Assembly (NCBI RefSeq): GCF_001598235.1
Contig: NZ_BCYO01000008.1
Coordinates: 1-64,000, forward strand
DNA: 64,000 nucleotides
From: Polaromonas jejuensis NBRC 106434
Lineage (GTDB): Bacteria; Pseudomonadota; Gammaproteobacteria; Burkholderiales; Burkholderiaceae_C
Direction of reading: 5' to 3'
Shown here: one piece after another, positions 52,131 through 60,875 of the stretch
How positions within the stretch are numbered: position 1 is the stretch's first letter
Layout: the number at the start of each line of letters is the position of its first letter
Notes under the pieces: model-generated
Databases searched by the model: none
Told to the model about the DNA's origin: nothing
Seen by the model: only the letters and a program-made list of their open reading frames with translations
Program-made: the position numbers and the translations under genes

Positions 52131-53509
52131 CAAGGCCTGGCCTCGCCGGTGGGCCGGTTCTCCGGTTTTCCGCGCGCCGAGCCGGCCACCATGTCAAAAC
52201 GGAACAGCCGGCATTCAATCGGGCCGTTCCACATCGGCACGCGGCGCGATTCCTTGAGGCGCATCTTGCTGGGCAGCTTGAGGTCGGGCGTGAGCACATG
52301 GGCGGTCCAGCCGGCGTAGTGCTTCTTCCAGTGCGCGGCCAGCTGCGGGAAGAAGTCATTGGCCTCTTCGCCCCAGGCATTCAGCGCCTGTTCGCGGCCG
52401 GGGTTGGCGGAGCGGTCGCGCGGCGTCTCGAAGGCGGGTTCCTCGCGGGTATCACCCGCATTGCGGTTCAGCGGCTGGCCAAACTCGTCGATGCCCTGCC
52501 CCTGGAATTGCGAACGGCGCTGGTCGCGGCCCTGCACGCCGGTGATGCCGGCCACACCGGCGACATCAATCCGCTCGCCATAGGGCGGGTTCACCAGCAT
52601 CACGCCGGAAGGCGCGGGCGGCATGCGCTGCAGCGCGTCGCCGCCGCGCAATTGCACGGCCTTGGCCACGCCGGCGCGCTCGGCATTGCGTTCGGCAAAG
52701 TCCACCATGCGAAAGGACACATCGCTGCCAAAGACCGGCGCCGTCGGCTCGGTGATGGCGGCCTCGGCCTGGTCCAGCAGGCCGTCCCAGACATGGCCCT
52801 GGAAGGGCAGGTATTTCTGGAAGGCAAAACGGCGGTTGATGCCGGGCGCAATGTTGCAGGCGATCTGCGCCGCCTCGATGGCTATGGTGCCCGAGCCGCA
52901 GCAGGGGTCATAGAGCGGCACGCCGTTCCGGCACTGCTGGTCCCAGCCGCTGGCGGCAATCATGGCGGCGGCCAGGGTTTCCTTGAGTGGCGCATCGCCC
53001 TTGTCCTCGCGCCAGCCGCGCTTGAACAGCGGCTCGCCCGAGGTGTCGATGTAAATGGTGACGGTGTCGGTGGTCAGGTGCACATAGACGCGCACATCGG
53101 GCCAGCGTGTGTCGACGTCGGGGCGCACCTCGAACTTGGCGCGAAAACGGTCGGCAATCGCGTCCTTGATCTTCAGCGCCGCGAAGTTCAGGCTTTGCAG
53201 CGGGCTGTGCTGCGCCGTGATCTCGACCTTGAAGGTCTGCCTGGGCGTGAACCAGATTTCCCAGGCCACGTTGGCCGCGGCGTTGTAGAGGTCCTGCTCG
53301 CTGCGGTACTGGTTGTGCTGCAGCTCGATCAGCACGCGCTGGGCCAGCCGGCTGTGCAGGTTAAGCTGCAGCGCATCGCGCCAGGAGCCCTGCAGCTGCA
53401 CGCCGGCGCGCCAGGCCTTGCCCTGGATGCCGGTGACGCGCTGCACCTCGGTGGCCAGCAGGGCCTCCACGCCGGCGGCGCATGGCAAAAAGAGTTGGAG
53501 TTGATTCAT
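52130..53509 (-). CDS. rlmL: 23S rRNA methyltransferase, RlmL N-domain type (THUMP + Rossmann)
   Basis: This 459-residue protein has a THUMP domain (about 45-155) and a SAM-dependent methyltransferase domain: YDPCCGSGTIAIEAA, FGSDV, NPPYGERI. It would methylate a 23S rRNA guanine N2. A variable insertion of about 65 residues (about 335-400, rich in Gln/Gly/Arg) follows NPPYGERI. ATG 53509 (MNQLQL) is chosen; the longer frame is not conserved-like. Confidence 0.9.
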   Translation of the reverse strand: MNQLQLFLPCAAGVEALLATEVQRVTGIQGKAWRAGVQLQGSWRDALQLNLHSRLAQRVLIELQHNQYRSEQDLYNAAANVAWEIWFTPRQTFKVEITAQHSPLQSLNFAALKIKDAIADRFRAKFEVRPDVDTRWPDVRVYVHLTTDTVTIYIDTSGEPLFKRGWREDKGDAPLKETLAAAMIAASGWDQQCRNGVPLYDPCCGSGTIAIEAAQIACNIAPGINRRFAFQKYLPFQGHVWDGLLDQAEAAITEPTAPVFGSDVSFRMVDFAERNAERAGVAKAVQLRGGDALQRMPPAPSGVMLVNPPYGERIDVAGVAGITGVQGRDQRRSQFQGQGIDEFGQPLNRNAGDTREEPAFETPRDRSANPGREQALNAWGEEANDFFPQLAAHWKKHYAGWTAHVLTPDLKLPSKMRLKESRRVPMWNGPIECRLFRFDMVAGSARGKPENRPTGEARP

Positions 53510-53589
53510 AAGTAGGCTTTGAAAATTGGCGTGACGCCCGGCTGGAATGCTGCGCGACGGCGACCTGAAAGTAAAGAGGACGGTGCCGC

Positions 53590-55143
53590 TTACAGCGACT
53601 TGCGCAAGCTGGCGGGCGCGATGCGCAGGGCTTCCCGGTATTTGGCCACGGTGCGGCGCGCGCATTCAATGCCCTGCTCCTTGAGCATTTCCGAAATCTG
53701 GCTGTCGCTGAGCGGCTTTTTGGGGCTCTCGGAGGTGACAAACTGCTTGATCAGCGCACGCACCGCCGTGCTCGACGCATTGCCGCCGGTTTCGGTGCCC
53801 AGCGCCGAGCCAAAGAAATACTTCAGCTCAAAAGTGCCGAACGGCGTGGCCATGTATTTGGCCGTGGTGACCCGCGAAATGGTCGACTCATGCAGGCCCA
53901 GCTCATCGGCGATCTCGCGCAGCACCAGCGGGCGCATGGCCAGCTCGCCATGGGTGAAAAAGTTCTTCTGGCGCTCCACGATCGCGCTGCTCACCCGCAG
54001 TATGGTGTCAAAGCGCTGCTGGATGTTCTTGATGAACCAGCGCGCCTCCTGCAGGCGCTGCTGCAGCGCCTGCCCGCCGCCGCCCTTGCCGTTGTGCTGC
54101 TTGAGGGCGTTGGCATAAATGTCGTGCACGCGCAGGCGCGGCATCACGTCACCATTGAGCGAAACCTTGAAGCCCCGGCCCGACTTGACGACGATGACGT
54201 CGGGCACGATGAGGTTGCGCTCGACATTCACGAAGCGCCGGCCGGGCTTGGGGTCCAGCCGGGCAATCACGGCGATGGCGCCCTTGATGACCGCCTCCGG
54301 GAAACCGCACAGGTGCGACAGGCGCTTGACATCGCGCCTGGCCAGCAGCTCCATGGGCTGCTGGCACATGGCCATGGCGGCACGGGTTTCCTCGCAGTTC
54401 CTGCAGTCGAGCAGCTGCAGGCTCAGGCACTCGGCCAGGTTGCGCGCGCCGACGCCGGCGGGCTCCATGTGCTGCAGCAGCTTGAGCGCCATGGCAAAGC
54501 GCTGCACCAGCTCTTCGGCGGCCTCCAGGTCATCGCCCGCCAGGCCGGCCGCCAGCGAGGCCAGGCTGTCTTCGAGGTAGCCATCGTCGTTGAGCGATTC
54601 GATCAGGAAGTGCAGGGCCGCGCGGTCTTCCTCGGACAGGCGCAGGCCCAGCGCCTGCCGGTGTAAATGGTCTTGCAGCGACACATGCGCACTCGCCAGG
54701 TCGGAGGCCTCGGCCTCGCTGTCGTCGATGTTGTTCTTGCGGGGCTGCGCGTCGCCGCCCCATTCGCTGTCATCGGGCGCGGACTCGACCGTGCCGTCGC
54801 CGTCCCAGCTGTCCTCGATCTTGATTTCGGCGCCGGATTCCGCGCCGATTTCGACATCATTTTGGCTTGTAGCGCCCGCGCTATCTGCGCCAGTAGCTAC
54901 TGAATCTGTAGCAGATTCAAACTCTCGGCTGTCCTGGCTGACCGGCGTGTTGGTGTGCTCCAGGCCGAATTCCTCGCGCACCGCGGCCTCTTCGGCCACC
55001 TCCAGAAACGGGTTTTCGTCGAGCATCTGCTCGACTTCCTGGCTCAGCTCCAGCGTGGACAGCTGCAGCAGGCGAATCGACTGCTGCAGCTGCGGCGTGA
55101 GCGCCAGATGCTGCGAGACGCGAAGTGAGAGACCCTGTTTCAC
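53590..55143 (-). CDS. rpoN: RNA polymerase sigma-54 factor
   Basis: This 517-residue RpoN has region I (LRVSQHLALTPQLQQSIRLLQLS), an acidic region II, the core-binding domain and the C-terminal RpoN box ARRTVAKYRE. It serves enhancer-dependent promoters. Region II contains ATDSVATGADSAGATSQNDV, the translation of an interspersed repeat. It lies downstream of lptB. Confidence 0.96.
   Translation of the reverse strand: MKQGLSLRVSQHLALTPQLQQSIRLLQLSTLELSQEVEQMLDENPFLEVAEEAAVREEFGLEHTNTPVSQDSREFESATDSVATGADSAGATSQNDVEIGAESGAEIKIEDSWDGDGTVESAPDDSEWGGDAQPRKNNIDDSEAEASDLASAHVSLQDHLHRQALGLRLSEEDRAALHFLIESLNDDGYLEDSLASLAAGLAGDDLEAAEELVQRFAMALKLLQHMEPAGVGARNLAECLSLQLLDCRNCEETRAAMAMCQQPMELLARRDVKRLSHLCGFPEAVIKGAIAVIARLDPKPGRRFVNVERNLIVPDVIVVKSGRGFKVSLNGDVMPRLRVHDIYANALKQHNGKGGGGQALQQRLQEARWFIKNIQQRFDTILRVSSAIVERQKNFFTHGELAMRPLVLREIADELGLHESTISRVTTAKYMATPFGTFELKYFFGSALGTETGGNASSTAVRALIKQFVTSESPKKPLSDSQISEMLKEQGIECARRTVAKYREALRIAPASLRKSL
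54857..54913 (-). repeat. Short interspersed repeat inside rpoN
   Basis: On the minus strand it begins GCTACAGATTCAGTAGCTAC and matches the family in both halves. It sits in the acidic linker of sigma-54 and keeps the frame. Confidence 0.7.
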
Positions 55144-55300
55144 GACAGTCCCAAGCGCCCACGGTCGGACAAAGTGAGCGAGCCACAGAAGGGAGCGAAT
55201 TCACAAGCATGGGCCGCGGAACCGGCTTTGCCGGGCCGCAGGCGCAGCCCCCTGAGGGGGGAGGGAGCTACACGAAGTGAGCGACAACGGGGGGGAGCCA

Positions 55301-56095
55301 TCACATCCTGAAGTGTTCGCCGAGGTAAACACGGCGCACATCGGCGTTGTTCACAATCTCGGAGGGTGTGCCACTGGCCAGCACATGGCCGTCGCTGATG
55401 ATGTAGGCGTGGTCGCAAATGCCCAGCGTTTCACGCACGTTGTGGTCGGTGATCAGCACGCCAATGCCGCGCGACTTGAGGAAGCCGATGATGCGCTGGA
55501 TCTCGATCACGGCAATCGGGTCGATGCCGGCAAAGGGCTCATCCAGCAGGATGAAGCGCGGCTGGGTCGCCAGGGCCCGCGCGATCTCGACGCGGCGGCG
55601 CTCGCCGCCCGACAGCGCCGGCGCCGGCGAGTCGCGCAGGTGGTCCACCCGCAAATCCTGCAGCAGGGCGTCCAGCCGCGATTCGATGTCGGCACGGCCC
55701 AGCGGCTTGCCGGATGCGTCCAGCTGCAGCTCCAGCACGGCACGCACGTTCTCCTCGACGGTGAGCTTGCGGAAGATCGAAGCCTCCTGCGGCAAATAGC
55801 TCAGGCCCAGGCGGGCGCGCAGGTGAATCGGCATCTGCTCGACGGACCGGCCATCGATGGAGATTTCGCCCGCATCGGCGCGCACCAGGCCCACGATCAT
55901 GTAAAACGAGGTGGTCTTGCCGGCCCCGTTGGGGCCCAGCAAGCCCACGACCTCGCCTTTTTGCACGGACAGCGAGACATCCTGGACCACCTTGCGGCTG
56001 CCGTAGGATTTCTGCAGCCCCTGCGCGACCAGGCGGCTGGGAATGGCGGGCGCGACCGCCAAATCCGCCGCCAAAGTATCAGTCACCACATGCAT
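55301..56095 (-). CDS. lptB: LPS export ABC transporter ATPase LptB
   Basis: This 264-residue ATPase has Walker [18 protein letters not shown], signature [15 protein letters not shown] and Walker [14 protein letters not shown]. It powers LPS extraction with LptFG. The N-terminus is about 20 residues longer than in E. coli. ATG 56095 starts five bases after lptA. In the gap to rpoN a CCCCCTGAGGGGG hairpin lies near 55250. Confidence 0.96.
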   Translation of the reverse strand: MHVVTDTLAADLAVAPAIPSRLVAQGLQKSYGSRKVVQDVSLSVQKGEVVGLLGPNGAGKTTSFYMIVGLVRADAGEISIDGRSVEQMPIHLRARLGLSYLPQEASIFRKLTVEENVRAVLELQLDASGKPLGRADIESRLDALLQDLRVDHLRDSPAPALSGGERRRVEIARALATQPRFILLDEPFAGIDPIAVIEIQRIIGFLKSRGIGVLITDHNVRETLGICDHAYIISDGHVLASGTPSEIVNNADVRRVYLGEHFRM

Positions 56096-56099
56096 CGGC

Positions 56100-56741
56100 T
56101 CAGGGTTCTTTCTGGTTTTTATCGGCGCCCAGCGTGACGCTGGGGCGCAGGCTGGGCACGGGCCCGGCGGGCGGCGCCGGCTTGCCCGGTGCCGGGGCAG
56201 CGGCGCCCGGCGACAGCATGGCGCGAATCCGCCCGCTGGGGTTGGCCACCGTGCGGTTTTGCTCGCCGCCATCGACGGTGAACACATCGGTGTTGTTGTC
56301 GTAAACGATCAGCGAGCCGGTGGTTTCGTCGTTCAGCGTGGCGCCCTTGTAGCGGCGCACCACGGCGCGCTTGATGAATTTGACGAGGTCGGCGCGGCTG
56401 TCGTATTCGATGCGCTCGCCCTCGCCCTCGATGTACTCGTCGACGCCGTCACGTTTTTTTCGGTAATAGGCCAGCTTGCCGGGTGCCGCAATGGCAATCG
56501 CCAGCTGGTAACCCTCGGGATCCTGGCTCACATCCACCTGCGCGCCGCGGACGATGGTCGTGCCCTTGGTGATGACCACATTGCCGGTGAAGACGCTGGT
56601 CTGCTTCAGGTCGTCGTAGCGCAGGGCATCGGCCTCGGCGTTCATGGGCTTGTCGCGGTCGGCCCGTTCGGCAGCGGCCGGAAACACCACGCCCGCCGCC
56701 AGGGCGGCCGTCACGATCAGGGAGAAAAGGGTGGGTTTCAT
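56100..56741 (-). CDS. lptA: LPS transport periplasmic protein LptA
   Basis: This 213-residue secreted protein (signal 1-24, FPAAA) has the LptA beta-jellyroll: [39 protein letters not shown] and [14 protein letters not shown]. It bridges inner and outer membrane during LPS transport. The tail is Pro/Ala-rich. The upstream lptC/kdsC genes of other bacteria are not here; dsbA and a terminator precede it. Confidence 0.93.
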   Translation of the reverse strand: MKPTLFSLIVTAALAAGVVFPAAAERADRDKPMNAEADALRYDDLKQTSVFTGNVVITKGTTIVRGAQVDVSQDPEGYQLAIAIAAPGKLAYYRKKRDGVDEYIEGEGERIEYDSRADLVKFIKRAVVRRYKGATLNDETTGSLIVYDNNTDVFTVDGGEQNRTVANPSGRIRAMLSPGAAAPAPGKPAPPAGPVPSLRPSVTLGADKNQKEP

Positions 56742-56824
56742 AAGGCACGAATCTTGCTGCAGAGGGTTTTGCCATTGTAGCCATGGCCGGTGACGGAATG
56801 GCTTCCAGGGCAAATTTGGCCCAT

Positions 56825-56853
56825 AAAAAAACCCGCCGGCGGCGGCGGGTTTT
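56825..56853 (-). terminator. Rho-independent terminator after dsbA
   Basis: A perfect stem AAAACCCGCC...GGCGGGTTTT (56828-56837 and 56844-56853) with a 6-base loop, followed on the minus strand by a run of Ts. It stops dsbA transcription before lptA. Confidence 0.9.
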
Positions 56854-56868
56854 GTGCCGGGCGCGGCC

Positions 56869-57534
56869 TTACTTGGCCTTGCCGCGTGATTGCCCAATCA
56901 GGTAATCGGTGACCTGGAGCGCACGCTCCATGGTCTGGGCCAGCGAGCCGGAGGTGTAGTAACGCCCGCCTATGCCGAGTGCCGGCACGCCGTCCACGGC
57001 ATAGATGTCCTGCAGCTGGGTGGCCTTGCGCACCTTGGTGCTCACGGAAAATGAGTTGTACATCTCGACGAACTTGGCCTTGTTGATGCCCTGTTTGTCC
57101 GCCCAGGCCGCCACCAGGTCGGCGGTGTTGAGCGCCTGTTTTTCCACATGAATGGCGTAAAACACCTTTTTGTGGAGCTCAGCGACCTTGCCCATGCCTT
57201 CCAGCACATAGTAAAGACGCTGTTGCGGCTCAAAATCGGGGCGGAAAGACACCGGCACGCGGCGCACGCTCACATCCTTGGGCGCCTTGCTGATCCAGGC
57301 TTCGAGCTGCGGCTCAAAGGCATTGCAGTGCGGGCAGCTGTACCAGAAGAACTCCACCACCTCGACCTGGCCGGCGGGCGCCTCGGTCGGCGCCGGCTTG
57401 TCCAGCTTCAAATAATCGGTACCATCCTTGAAGGCCCGGGCCTGGGCCTGCACCGCGGTTGGCAGCGCGCCTGCGCCCAAGGCGGCGGCAGCGGCCACGG
57501 AAGCGGCGGAAAGCGAAAACTCACGTCGTTGCAT
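56869..57534 (-). CDS. dsbA: Thiol:disulfide interchange protein DsbA
   Basis: This 221-residue periplasmic oxidase has a Tat/Sec-like signal (1-31) and active site CPHC at 67-70 in EFFWYSCPHCNAFEP. The cis-Pro loop is VDGVPALGIGG. It introduces disulfides into exported proteins. ATG 57534 is preferred to the TTG one codon earlier. Confidence 0.95.
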   Translation of the reverse strand: MQRREFSLSAASVAAAAALGAGALPTAVQAQARAFKDGTDYLKLDKPAPTEAPAGQVEVVEFFWYSCPHCNAFEPQLEAWISKAPKDVSVRRVPVSFRPDFEPQQRLYYVLEGMGKVAELHKKVFYAIHVEKQALNTADLVAAWADKQGINKAKFVEMYNSFSVSTKVRKATQLQDIYAVDGVPALGIGGRYYTSGSLAQTMERALQVTDYLIGQSRGKAK

Positions 57535-57616
57535 CAAAATTTACTCCTGGTATCGATGTTGCAGGGGTTTGACGCCCTGGCGCAAAAAAGTTCAACCGGC
57601 TTAGGGCCTGTTCACC

Positions 57617-58270
57617 CTAGCGTTGCACCCTGACCAGGGCGGTCTCTATCGAGTTGCTGTCCAGCCGTTCCTTGACCTTGTCGGCCTCGTCTTTTTTATC
57701 AAATGGCCCGAGACGCACGCGGTAGACGGTACGGCCCGACTGTTCGCGCTCGCTGACCTTGGCCTGCAGGCCCAGCAGCGACAGCCTGGCACGCTGCTGC
57801 TCGGCGTCTTCCGGGGTGCGGAAAGCGCCGGCCTGGACGAAATAAGTGAAGGGATCGGCACTGGCACCGTTGGCCAGGCCCTCCAGCTTGGCCTTGGCCA
57901 GATCCCCCAGCGGATCGGCCGACACGGCCGGTTTGGCGGTTTTGGGTGCGGCAGTGACGGCCGCCGATGATGACGATGAAGCAGCGGCCCCGGGCGGGGT
58001 CACGGCGCCGCCGGGCTCGGCCGGGACATTGCCCAGCTCGCCGGCAGGCGGCGGCTTGACGGCGTTTTTCCCGGCCAGCGGTGCATTCGGGTTCCAGTCC
58101 TTGTTCTTCTTGGCTTCCGCGGCATCGCTGTCGGGGTTGCGCGGCTGGCTCTTGTTCATGAAGGGCACAGGCACCTTGGTGATGTAGACCGCCACGGCCA
58201 GCGCGGCCCCCAGGCCTATCAGCGCGCCAATAATCAAACCCAGCAGGGTTCCGCCTCGTTGTGTTTTCAT
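57617..58270 (-). CDS. SPOR-domain membrane protein (FtsN/DedD-like)
   Basis: This 217-residue bitopic protein has one membrane helix (about 9-31), a Pro/Ala-rich linker and a C-terminal SPOR domain (about 140-217: YFVQAGAFRTPEDAEQQRAR, VYRVRLGPFDKKDEADKVKE). SPOR domains bind denuded peptidoglycan at division sites. It lies between argS and dsbA on the same strand. Confidence 0.9.
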   Translation of the reverse strand: MKTQRGGTLLGLIIGALIGLGAALAVAVYITKVPVPFMNKSQPRNPDSDAAEAKKNKDWNPNAPLAGKNAVKPPPAGELGNVPAEPGGAVTPPGAAASSSSSAAVTAAPKTAKPAVSADPLGDLAKAKLEGLANGASADPFTYFVQAGAFRTPEDAEQQRARLSLLGLQAKVSEREQSGRTVYRVRLGPFDKKDEADKVKERLDSNSIETALVRVQR

Positions 58271-58324
58271 ACCTTGTTCATACCTTGCCCAAACTCCTTG
58301 CCAAACGCGGCTTGCCTCATGTTT

Positions 58325-60022
58325 TTACATCTTGCGGGGGGCGCTGACGCCCAGCACCGCAAGGCCATTGTGCAACACCTGCGCGGTGGCGGCGACCAGC
58401 GCCAGGCGGGCCAGCTTGACGGCCACGTCATCGACCAGAATCCGCTCGGCATCGTAATAGCTGTGGTAGCAGGCGGCCAGTTCACGCAGGTAAAAGGTCA
58501 CATCGTGCGGCGCGAAATCCCTGGCCGCGGCGGTGAGCATGTCGGGGTATTTGGCCAGCAAGAGCATCAGCGCCTGGGCCTGCGGGCTCTCCAGCGCCGA
58601 CAGGTCCACGTCCTTCAGGGTTGCGGCGTCGCCAGCGTCCTTTTCCGTCCAGGCCGCCAGCACCGAGCAGATCCGCGCATGCGCGTACTGCACGTAATAG
58701 ACCGGGTTGTCGTTGTTCTGCGCCACGGCCAGGTCGACATCGAAGGTGTACTCGGTGTCGGGCTTGCGGCTCAGCAGGAAGAAGCGCACGGCGTCGGTGC
58801 TGGTCCATTCGATCAGGTCGCGCAGCGTGACGTAGCTGCCGGCGCGCTTGCTGATCTTGACTTCCTCGCCGCCCTTGACCACGCGCACCATGGTGTGCAG
58901 CACGTAGTCGGGGTAGCCGGCCGGAATGCCGACACCGGCCGCCTGCAGGCCGGCGCGCACCCGCGCGATGGTGCCGTGGTGGTCGGTGCCCTGGATGTTC
59001 ACCACCTTGTGGAAGCCGCGCTCCCACTTGGCGATATGGTAGGCCACGTCGGGCACGAAGTAGGTGTAGCTGCCGTCACCCTTCTTCATGACGCGGTCCT
59101 TGTCGTCGCCGTAGTCGGTCGACTTGAGCCACAGCGCGCCGTCCTGCTCGTAGGTCTTGCCGGCGGCGACCAGCTTTTGCACCGTCGCCTCGACGCGGCC
59201 GCTGGTGTAGAGGCTGGACTCGAGGTAGTACTGGTCAAAGCGGACGCGGAAGGCCTGCAGGTCCAGGTCCTGCTCGCGGCGCAGGTAGGCGACGGCGAAC
59301 TCGCGGATCGACTCCAGGTCGTCGATGTCGCCGCTGGCCGTGAACTCGCGGTCATCCGACTTGACGGTCTTCTTTGCCTTGAAGTCTTCGGCGATGTCGG
59401 CGATGTAGTCGCCGTTGTAGGCCGGGGCCTTGTCGCCGCTGGGCCACTCGGCATCGCCGGGCCTGAAGCCCCTGGCGCGCAGCTGGGTGCTGCTGGCCAG
59501 GGTCTGGATCTGCACGCCGGCGTCGTTGTAATAGAACTCACGCCAGACCTGGTCGCCCTGCGTGGCGCGCAGGTTGCAGATCGCGTCGCCGAGCGCGGCC
59601 TGGCGGCCGTGGCCGACATGCAGCGGTCCGGTCGGGTTGGCCGAGACAAACTCGACCAGCACCTTTTCGCCCGTGGCGGGCTGCCGGCCGAAGGCCTCGC
59701 CGGCGGCCAGCACCTCGCGCACGATCTGCTGCTTGGCCGATGTTTTCAGGCGGATGTTGATAAAGCCGGGGCCGGCGATTTCCACCGCGTCCACCCAGCG
59801 CTCGAAGGCGGGCGCCAGCAGCAGCAGTGCGCGCAGGCTTTCCGCCACCTGGCGGGGGTTTTGCTTGAACGACTTGGCCAGCTGCATGGCCGCCGTGCAG
59901 GCGAAATCGCCATGGGCCGCCACCTTGGGGGATTCAAAAGCCGCTTTGTCACCGGCGCCGGGGGAGAGTTCTTCCAGCCCGGCAGCCAGGGCCGCGAGCA
60001 GGTCTTTTTTAATCGAGAGCAT
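58325..60022 (-). CDS. argS: Arginyl-tRNA synthetase
   Basis: This 565-residue class I synthetase has the HIGH-type motif [20 protein letters not shown] and the KMSKS-type loop [20 protein letters not shown]. The N-terminal additional domain and C-terminal anticodon-binding domain are present. It charges tRNA-Arg with arginine. Confidence 0.97.
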   Translation of the reverse strand: MLSIKKDLLAALAAGLEELSPGAGDKAAFESPKVAAHGDFACTAAMQLAKSFKQNPRQVAESLRALLLLAPAFERWVDAVEIAGPGFINIRLKTSAKQQIVREVLAAGEAFGRQPATGEKVLVEFVSANPTGPLHVGHGRQAALGDAICNLRATQGDQVWREFYYNDAGVQIQTLASSTQLRARGFRPGDAEWPSGDKAPAYNGDYIADIAEDFKAKKTVKSDDREFTASGDIDDLESIREFAVAYLRREQDLDLQAFRVRFDQYYLESSLYTSGRVEATVQKLVAAGKTYEQDGALWLKSTDYGDDKDRVMKKGDGSYTYFVPDVAYHIAKWERGFHKVVNIQGTDHHGTIARVRAGLQAAGVGIPAGYPDYVLHTMVRVVKGGEEVKISKRAGSYVTLRDLIEWTSTDAVRFFLLSRKPDTEYTFDVDLAVAQNNDNPVYYVQYAHARICSVLAAWTEKDAGDAATLKDVDLSALESPQAQALMLLLAKYPDMLTAAARDFAPHDVTFYLRELAACYHSYYDAERILVDDVAVKLARLALVAATAQVLHNGLAVLGVSAPRKM

Positions 60023-60162
60023 GGGCCGATTTTACGGTTAAGCCAGGCCGGGGCCGGGAAGCGGCGCGGCCAGCCCCGGTCAGCGAATTTGCCGGGCGCA
60101 ACGTTATGTGTTGGAATTCCAGCCGGAACTCAAACCCTGATTCCTTTACTTTTGGAGCCACC

Positions 60163-60471
60163 ATGAAAAAGCTGTTGTCCCTGATCGCGGTCACTTTTGC
60201 CTTCTCCATGGGCCTGTCTGCCGCGGCCCATGCCGCGGATGCCCCGGCCAAAACCGCCCAGCAAACCAAAATGAGCACCTGCAACAAGGATGCCGCCGAC
60301 AAAAAAGGCGAGGAGCGCAAGGCCTTCATGAAAGAGTGCCTGAGCGCCAAACAAGAAGTGGCCGCCAAAGACACGAGCCAGCAGGGCAAGATGAAGACCT
60401 GCAACAAGGATGCCGCCGGCAAAAAAGGCGACGAGCGCAAGGCCTTCATGAAAGAGTGCCTGAGCAAGTAA
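60163..60471 (+). CDS. PsiF-repeat periplasmic protein
   Basis: This 102-residue secreted protein has a signal peptide (1-25, AAHA) and two near-identical PsiF repeats, each C-N-K-D-A-A-x-K-K-G then ERKAFMKECLS. E. coli PsiF is induced by phosphate starvation; its role is unknown. TTGGAG precedes ATG 60163. A terminator follows directly. Confidence 0.9.
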   Translation: MKKLLSLIAVTFAFSMGLSAAAHAADAPAKTAQQTKMSTCNKDAADKKGEERKAFMKECLSAKQEVAAKDTSQQGKMKTCNKDAAGKKGDERKAFMKECLSK

Positions 60472-60492
60472 GCTCCGGCTTCCTCCCCCTGC

Positions 60493-60529
60493 AAACCCCG
60501 CCAGCCCAGAGCTGCCGGGGTTTTCTTTT
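60493..60529 (+). terminator. Rho-independent terminator after the PsiF gene
   Basis: A 12-base stem with one mismatch (AACCCCGCCAGC and GCTGCCGGGGTT) and a 5-base loop, followed by TTCTTTT. Confidence 0.85.
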
Positions 60530-60577
60530 GGGCGCATGGCCATCATGGTCCCACCCATGGCAGAATCGGGACTCATT

Positions 60578-60762
60578 CAAGAGAGCGTTTGCGCCACCGC
60601 GCCAACCGCCGAAGGCGCAATCTCCCATGATCGCTCAGGCCCACGTATTGAATGAACCATGCCGAATCTGGAGAGAGCTGCAGCGCAACGCTGCCGCCAC
60701 CGAAGGAGCAAAACCCGATGCACGGCGCACCGGGTTGAATCTCTCAGGTACCAAGGACAGTG
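60578..60762 (+). ncRNA. Tandem glycine riboswitch
   Basis: Two aptamer domains stand in series. Aptamer 1 (about 60578-60640) has GAGAGCG, then GCCGAAGGCGCAA, then GCTCAGGC. Aptamer 2 (about 60668-60762) has GGAGAG, then CACCGAAGGAGCAA, then CTCTCAGGTACCAAGGACAG. These are the conserved elements of glycine riboswitches. It precedes the dadA-type gene, so glycine probably turns its expression on. In many bacteria the same switch controls gcvTHP. Confidence 0.93.
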
Positions 60763-60803
60763 GGAGCGGCACCAGCACTGGTGCACGCTGCCGCCATGAA
60801 ATT

Positions 60804-60859
60804 CACTATCGATTTCATAGCTGCTTGCGCACACCCGTTCTGGCCTGCGACCTCTTTTT
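60804..60859 (+). repeat. Short interspersed repeat between riboswitch and dadA
   Basis: CACTATCGATTTCATAGCTG start, then TTGCGCACACCCG. It occupies the place where the riboswitch's expression platform would act on the ribosome-binding site of dadA. Confidence 0.65.
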
Positions 60860-60875
60860 CCTTGGAGATTTGGCT

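Noticed and set aside
58259-60166. 635-codon open frame opposite argS
   Set aside because: Antisense shadow of argS, His/Gly/Leu-rich and without domains.
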